From the NCBI GenBank assembly GCA_046294265.1, contig JBKBKC010000003.1, positions 186,001-250,000 of the forward strand: a stretch of 64,000 bases of DNA, read 5' to 3'. The stretch's first letter is position 1, and the number at the start of each line of letters is the position of its first letter. The notes under the pieces were generated by a model. It was not told the origin of the DNA. It worked only from the letters and a program-made list of their open reading frames with translations, and ran no database searches. This stretch comes from JBKBKC01 sp046294265 (GTDB lineage: Bacteria > Pseudomonadota > Alphaproteobacteria > Rhodobacterales > Rhodobacteraceae). The position numbers and the translations under genes were made by a program. Of the stretch, positions 59,622-64,000 are shown piece after piece.

Positions 59622-60617
59622 ATGCGCCATCCCCTGACCCGCCGCCGCCTGCTGTCGGCCACGACCGCGGCCCTTGCCGCCGGTTCCCTTGGCCTGACCT
59701 CCGGCCGGGCCTCGGCCAATTCCCGCGCGGCGCTGCAACTCTCATGGCTGCATTCGGTGCAGTTTGCGGGCAGCTACATCGCCCAGGCGCGCGGCTATTG
59801 GTCAGAACAGGGGCTGGAGGTGGCGCTGCACCCCGGCGGGCCGAACGCGCCGGTGGAACCGCCCGTGGTGTCCGGTCAGGCGCTGGTGGGCATCTCGGCT
59901 GCCGACTACACCGCCGCCGCCGTGGCCGAAGGGGCACCTTTCCGCATCCTCGGCGTGGCGATGCAGAAGAACCCCTTTGCCATCGCCTCGCTGCCCGCCG
60001 ATCCGGTTGCCACCCCCGCCGACCTGCCCGGAAAGCGCATCGGCATGGCGCAGGCCAACACCCCCGTGCTGCAGGCGCTGTGCACCCTGAACAGCATCGA
60101 CATCGCCTCGATCGACATCGTGCCCACGCTCTATGACGCGGCCCCGCTCGTGTCGGGGCAGGTCGATTGCCTCTTGTGCTGGGCCACCGATCTGCCCATC
60201 GCCATGGCCCGGCAGGGCATTCCCAGCCGCACCATGCTGATGGCTGATCACGGCTATGCCCTGCATTCCCAGACCTATATCGCCACCACCGACGCCATCG
60301 CCACCCGCCGCGCCGATCTGGTGGCGCTCTTGCGGGGCGAGGCTTTGGGCTGGATGGACTACCTCGCCGATCCGGCCGCTGCTGCCGCCCTCACCGTCGC
60401 AGCCTATCCCGACCAGGGGCTCGACCTCTCCACCCAAGCCCTTCAGGCTGAGGCGCAGGTGCCGCTGATGTTCTCGGACCTCACCGCGCGCCACGGCTTT
60501 GGCTGGTTCACCGAGGAGACCGTCGCCGCCAATATCGAGACGCTGGCCCTCCTGGGCCGCAGCGTCACACCTGACCTGTGGGACCGCTCGATCCTGGAAG
60601 AGGTCCATGCCCGCTGA
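59622..60617 (+). CDS. NMT1/THI5-like ABC substrate-binding protein
   Basis: Periplasmic protein of 331 residues. A Tat signal (LTRRRLLSATTAALAAG) leads to the SsuA/THI5 fold: WLHSVQFAGSYIAQARGYW, LGVAMQKNPFAIAS and DLPGKRIGMAQAN. Such proteins bind thiamine precursors, sulfonates or similar. GGAG 9 bases before the ATG at 59622 favours it over an ATG at 59595. Confidence 0.87.
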   Translation: MRHPLTRRRLLSATTAALAAGSLGLTSGRASANSRAALQLSWLHSVQFAGSYIAQARGYWSEQGLEVALHPGGPNAPVEPPVVSGQALVGISAADYTAAAVAEGAPFRILGVAMQKNPFAIASLPADPVATPADLPGKRIGMAQANTPVLQALCTLNSIDIASIDIVPTLYDAAPLVSGQVDCLLCWATDLPIAMARQGIPSRTMLMADHGYALHSQTYIATTDAIATRRADLVALLRGEALGWMDYLADPAAAAALTVAAYPDQGLDLSTQALQAEAQVPLMFSDLTARHGFGWFTEETVAANIETLALLGRSVTPDLWDRSILEEVHAR

Positions 60618-61410
60618 TTCCGCCCCGCCTCAGGTTGTCTGCCGGGGCCTCGCCATGGACTTCGGCACCGGGCCGGGCCGCATCGCGGCGCTGGCCCCGA
60701 CAGACCTGACCTTTGCGGCAGGGCAGACCACGGCGCTTGTCGGGCCCTCGGGCTGCGGCAAATCCACGCTTCTGCGGCTGGTGGCGGCGCTGGAGCATCC
60801 CACGGCAGGCGAGGTGCGCATCGGTGGCGACACGCCGCAGGAGGTCACCCGCCGCGCCGGGCTGGCCATCGCGTTCCAGGATGCAGCACTGCTGCCCTGG
60901 CGCAGCGTGCGCGGCAACATCGCGCTTGCCCTGACACTGGCCCGCCAGCCAGCCGACCCGCAGGCGGTGGACCGGCTGATCCACCTCGTGGGCCTTGCGG
61001 GGTTCGAGGATCGCCGCCCTGCCGAACTCTCCGGCGGGATGCGCCAACGCGCGGCCATCGCCCGCTGCCTTGCCACGGCCCCCGGCCTTCTGTTGCTCGA
61101 TGAACCCTTCGGCGCGGTGGACGAACTCACCCGCCTTCGGCTCAATGAGGACCTCCCTCGCCTCTGGCAGGCGCGCGGCACCACCACGCTCATCGTCACC
61201 CATTCGGTGGCCGAGGCGGTGCTGCTGTCCGACCGGGTGGTGGTGTTCTCGTCCCGCCCCGGCCGGGTGGTGGCCGACATTCCCGTGCCGCTGCCCCGCC
61301 CGCGCCTGCGCGACCTGACCCGCAGCGCCGAATTCCACGCCCTCACCGATGCCGTGTCCGCCGCCCTCTGGGGAGGGGCCGCGCTGGACCAGCCGCTGGC
61401 CGCCGAGTGA
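60607..61410 (+). CDS. ABC ATPase (SsuB/TauB/ThiZ-type)
   Basis: ATPase of 267 residues: GPSGCGKST, LSGGMRQR, LLLDEPFGAVDELTR, then the H-loop THSVAEA. It overlaps the binding-protein gene and the permease gene, so the importer is one operon. Confidence 0.92.
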   Translation: MPADSAPPQVVCRGLAMDFGTGPGRIAALAPTDLTFAAGQTTALVGPSGCGKSTLLRLVAALEHPTAGEVRIGGDTPQEVTRRAGLAIAFQDAALLPWRSVRGNIALALTLARQPADPQAVDRLIHLVGLAGFEDRRPAELSGGMRQRAAIARCLATAPGLLLLDEPFGAVDELTRLRLNEDLPRLWQARGTTTLIVTHSVAEAVLLSDRVVVFSSRPGRVVADIPVPLPRPRLRDLTRSAEFHALTDAVSAALWGGAALDQPLAAE

Positions 61411-62963
61411 CCGCGCAGGTGCTGCCCGGCGCCATGCGGCGCGGGGGCGGGGTGGTCCTGGTCCTTGCGCTGTGGGAACTGGCGGCCCTTGCCACCGGCG
61501 GCCTCTACCTGATCGCGGGCCCGTCGCAGGTGGCGGGGTGGATCGCCGCCCATGCGGGCCTTCTGGTGCGCGCCACCCTTGTCACCACGCAGGCAGCAGC
61601 CCTCGGCTTTTTCATCGGCAACCTTGCGGCGGTGGCGCTGGCGGCCCTCGCCTTCCTGGTCCCACGGGCGGAGCGCACCGTGGCCACGCTGGCGCTCGTG
61701 GTGTTCTGCCTGCCGCTGGTGGCCACCGGCCCCATCCTGCGCGTCCTCTGGGGCCCGGGCACCGGGCCGCAGGTGACGCTGGCCGCCCTCGCCGTCTATT
61801 ACACCACCTTCCTGCCCCTGATGACCGGCCTGCGCGCCGCCCCCGAAAGCTGGTTCGACCTCGTGCAGAGCTACGGGCAGGGCCGGGCGACCGAGCTGTT
61901 GCGCGTGCGCCTGCGCGCCGCCGTGCCCTACCTCGTCGCGGGCCTCCAGATCGCCGCCCCCGCCGCCATCCTTGCCGCGATGATCGGCGAGTTCACGGGG
62001 GCCGAGCGGGGCCTCGGCGTGCTGACCATCCGCGCCATGCGGGCGCTGGATGTGCCCGGCCTCTGGGCCATCGCCACGGTGGCCTCGGCCCTCTCCATCG
62101 CCGCATGGTGGGCGCTGGCCGAATTGGGGAGACGCCTTGCCGTGGCCCCCCCCGCGGTGCTTCTGTCGCGTCCGGCCACTGCACCGAGGGCGCCGCTCTG
62201 GCAGGTGCCGCTGCGGTTCATCCTCACCGTCGCCCTGATCCTGGCGCTGTGGCAGGGCTTGATGGATGCCTTCGCCCTCAACGCCTTTTTCGCCAAGCGT
62301 CCCGGCGACGTCTGGCACTTTCTGACCACCGCGCCCGGAGCCGCCGCAACCCTTGCCCGCGCCTGGGGCCAGACCATGACGCTGACCGTTCCGGGCTACC
62401 TTGCGGGGCTGGCGCTTGGCATGGGTCTTGCGGCGCTTGTGGCGATGCGGCCCGGCCTCGGGGGCAGCGTCATGCCCGTGGCCATCGCCCTGCGTTCGGT
62501 CCCCATCCTGACCACGGCGCCCCTGATCGTGCTGGCCCTGGGCCGAGGCGCCACCGGCACCATCGCCATCGTGGCCGTGATGATCTTTTTCCCCACCCTC
62601 GTCGCCTGCCTCAGCGGGCTGCGCCAGATGCCCGCCCCGGTGGCCGACATCTTTGCCAGCTATGCCGCCAGCCCATGGCAGCGCCTGCGCCTCGCGCAAC
62701 TGCCCGCCATGCTGCCCGCGCTTTTTGCCTCGGCCCGCATGGCGGTGCCCGCGGCGATCCTTGCGGCCACCACCGCCGAATGGCTGGCCACCGGCATCGG
62801 CATGGGGGGCCTCATGGCGCTGACCGCCTCCACCTCGGCCTACAACATGCTCTGGTCGGCGGTCGCGGTCATGGCGGCGACGGCCAGCCTTTGCTATGTG
62901 GGCGTCGAGAGGGTGGAGCGTGCGGTCCTCGCGCGATATGCCCCCGAGCAGCTCAGAGGATGA
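61407..62963 (+). CDS. Fused double ABC permease
   Basis: Permease of 518 residues in which two BPD_transp_1 domains are joined head to tail. The EAA-like loops are SYGQGRATELLRVRLRAAVPYL (first half, split here by family wording) near residue 155 and SYAASPWQRLRLAQLPAMLPAL near 420. A standard importer uses two copies of one permease; here one chain could supply the whole pore. GTG start in overlap with the ATPase stop. Confidence 0.88.
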   Translation: MTAQVLPGAMRRGGGVVLVLALWELAALATGGLYLIAGPSQVAGWIAAHAGLLVRATLVTTQAAALGFFIGNLAAVALAALAFLVPRAERTVATLALVVFCLPLVATGPILRVLWGPGTGPQVTLAALAVYYTTFLPLMTGLRAAPESWFDLVQSYGQGRATELLRVRLRAAVPYLVAGLQIAAPAAILAAMIGEFTGAERGLGVLTIRAMRALDVPGLWAIATVASALSIAAWWALAELGRRLAVAPPAVLLSRPATAPRAPLWQVPLRFILTVALILALWQGLMDAFALNAFFAKRPGDVWHFLTTAPGAAATLARAWGQTMTLTVPGYLAGLALGMGLAALVAMRPGLGGSVMPVAIALRSVPILTTAPLIVLALGRGATGTIAIVAVMIFFPTLVACLSGLRQMPAPVADIFASYAASPWQRLRLAQLPAMLPALFASARMAVPAAILAATTAEWLATGIGMGGLMALTASTSAYNMLWSAVAVMAATASLCYVGVERVERAVLARYAPEQLRG

Positions 62964-62966
62964 CCC

Positions 62967-64000
62967 ATGCAGGCGGCGGCCTTTGCCATTCCGGGCGATA
63001 TCGACCAGAAGACCGGCGGCTATATCTATGAAAAATCCCTGATGGCCGCCCTGCGCGCCCAGGGCCGCACGGTCGCGCATATCGAACTTCCCGCCAGCTT
63101 CCCCGACCCCTCGCCCGCCGACATGGCCGCGACCGTCGCCCGCCTGGCCGCCCTGCCGCCCGACCAGCCGCTGATCCTGGATGGCCTCGTCTATGGAGCC
63201 ATCGACACCGCGGGCCTTGCCACCGTCGCCGCCCCCCTTGTGGCCATGATCCACCACCCGCTGGGGCTGGAAACCGGCCTGGCCCCCGCCCGTGCCAGGG
63301 AACTCCTGCACCGCGAGGCCGCCAATCTGGCGCTGGCCGCGCATGTCGTCGTGCCCTCGCCCCATACCGCGCGCATCCTCGCGGCCGATTTCGGCGTGGA
63401 CCCGGCGATCATCCACATCGCCCTGCCGGGATTTGCCCCGCCCGATCCGCGCCGCGCGCCCCTTGCCCCGCCGCTGATCCTGTCCGTGGGCCTGATCGCG
63501 GCGCGCAAGGGGCATGACGTGCTGATCGACGCCCTTTCCCGCCTCACCGACCTGCCCTGGCAGGCGCAGATCGTGGGCGGCACCCACGACGCGCAGGTGA
63601 TGGCAGACCTCACCGCGCAGACCGCGCGCCTCAAACTCACCGACCGGCTCACCTTCGCGGGCCGGATGGACGAGGCCGAGCTGGCCACCCTCTACACCCG
63701 CGCCAGCCTCTTTGCCCTCGCCACCCGCTACGAAGGCTATGGCATGGTGTTCGGCGAGGCGCTGCTGCACGGCCTGCCCATCGTGACCTGCGCCGCGGGG
63801 GCCGTGCCCGAAACCGTGCCGCAGGGCACCGGCATCCTGGTGCCGGTGGACGACGCGCCCGCCTTTGCCCGCGCCCTGCGCCACCTGCTGTCCGACCACG
63901 CCGCCCGCAACGCCATGGCGGCCGCCTCCACCGCCGCAGGCCATGCCCTGCCGCGCTGGGAGGACACGGCGGCGGTGATGGGCGCGGTTCTCGACAGCCT
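62967..64000 (+). CDS. Family 4 glycosyltransferase, cut by window end
   Basis: At least 344 residues of a GT-B glycosyltransferase. VGLIAARKGHDVLIDAL marks the donor domain, and YEGYGMVFGEALLHGLPIV carries the E-x7-E motif. The sequence is nearly complete at the window end. AGAGGA precedes the ATG. It follows the transporter by 3 bases, so it may be co-transcribed. Acceptor unknown. Confidence 0.87.
   Translation, partial: MQAAAFAIPGDIDQKTGGYIYEKSLMAALRAQGRTVAHIELPASFPDPSPADMAATVARLAALPPDQPLILDGLVYGAIDTAGLATVAAPLVAMIHHPLGLETGLAPARARELLHREAANLALAAHVVVPSPHTARILAADFGVDPAIIHIALPGFAPPDPRRAPLAPPLILSVGLIAARKGHDVLIDALSRLTDLPWQAQIVGGTHDAQVMADLTAQTARLKLTDRLTFAGRMDEAELATLYTRASLFALATRYEGYGMVFGEALLHGLPIVTCAAGAVPETVPQGTGILVPVDDAPAFARALRHLLSDHAARNAMAAASTAAGHALPRWEDTAAVMGAVLDS

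Noticed and set aside
60630..63944. A 1104-codon open frame on the minus strand.
   Set aside because: It is antisense to the ATPase, fused permease and glycosyltransferase, all of which have clear motifs. Long antisense frames are expected at this GC content.

Overview
This is a continuous stretch of very GC-rich alphaproteobacterial chromosome. It is most likely from the Rhodobacteraceae/Paracoccaceae. The ethylmalonyl-CoA (EMC) pathway genes ecm and ccr, the rpmH-rnpA-yidD and yidC-MOSC-engB blocks, argB, a ScfR-type regulator and opgGH all look like Rhodobacter-group genes. Coding density is high. About 60 protein genes and one tRNA-Arg(ACG) are supported. No rRNA, CRISPR array, insertion sequence, integrase or prophage was seen. 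All family calls come from reading the sequence and recalling the families; no search was run.

Layout. 0-6.6 kb: ethylmalonyl-CoA mutase (cut by the window start), an RTX exoprotein, a PlsB-like acyltransferase and crotonyl-CoA carboxylase/reductase. 6.7-9.4 kb: small ORFs, a RecD-like helicase and a SixA phosphatase. 9.4-19.3 kb: argB, an SDR, ttcA, an EAL protein, then yidC-MOSC-engB facing yidD-rnpA-rpmH. 19.5-23.4 kb: a TVP38 membrane protein, a flavin disulfide oxidoreductase, an orphan histidine kinase and tRNA-Arg. 23.4-31.4 kb: a ScfR-family regulator divergent from a six-gene operon for serine-glyoxylate aminotransferase, malyl-CoA lyase, malate-CoA ligase (two subunits), mesaconyl-C4-CoA hydratase and mesaconyl-CoA C1-C4 CoA transferase. 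31.4-41.4 kb: a minus-strand amine operon (Pot-type ABC transporter, nitrilase-family amidase, trimethylamine-dehydrogenase-like flavoenzyme, RidA, DUF1028, flavin monooxygenase) divergent from a LuxR regulator. 41.5-44.9 kb: a fused acetate kinase-PduL phosphotransacylase, then an SqrR/BigR-like persulfide sensor with a YeeE/YedE transporter. 44.8-51.3 kb: a LysR regulator divergent from a guanidino-hydrolase, a second Pot-like transporter and a metallo-hydrolase. 51.3-59.6 kb: envelope genes (opgH, opgG, an EEP-family protein, cytochrome b561, a CDP-alcohol phosphatidyltransferase, an LTA-synthase-like sulfatase and a flippase-like protein). 59.6-64 kb: an NMT1/THI5-type ABC transporter with a fused double permease, then a glycosyltransferase cut by the window end.

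How the genes work together. The most notable feature is metabolic. Ccr and Ecm, together with the Mcl-Mct-Meh operon, would let glyoxylate and propionyl-CoA be joined to beta-methylmalyl-CoA and carried through mesaconyl-C1-CoA, mesaconyl-C4-CoA and citramalyl-CoA to pyruvate and acetyl-CoA. That is the second cycle of the 3-hydroxypropionate bicycle grafted onto an EMC/serine-cycle background. Malate-CoA ligase and serine-glyoxylate aminotransferase give the same operon a supply of, and an outlet for, glyoxylate. The AckA-PduL fusion would convert acetate and acetyl-CoA in one polypeptide. Two separate Pot-like importer operons, each with its own regulator, point to nitrogenous organic compounds as important substrates.
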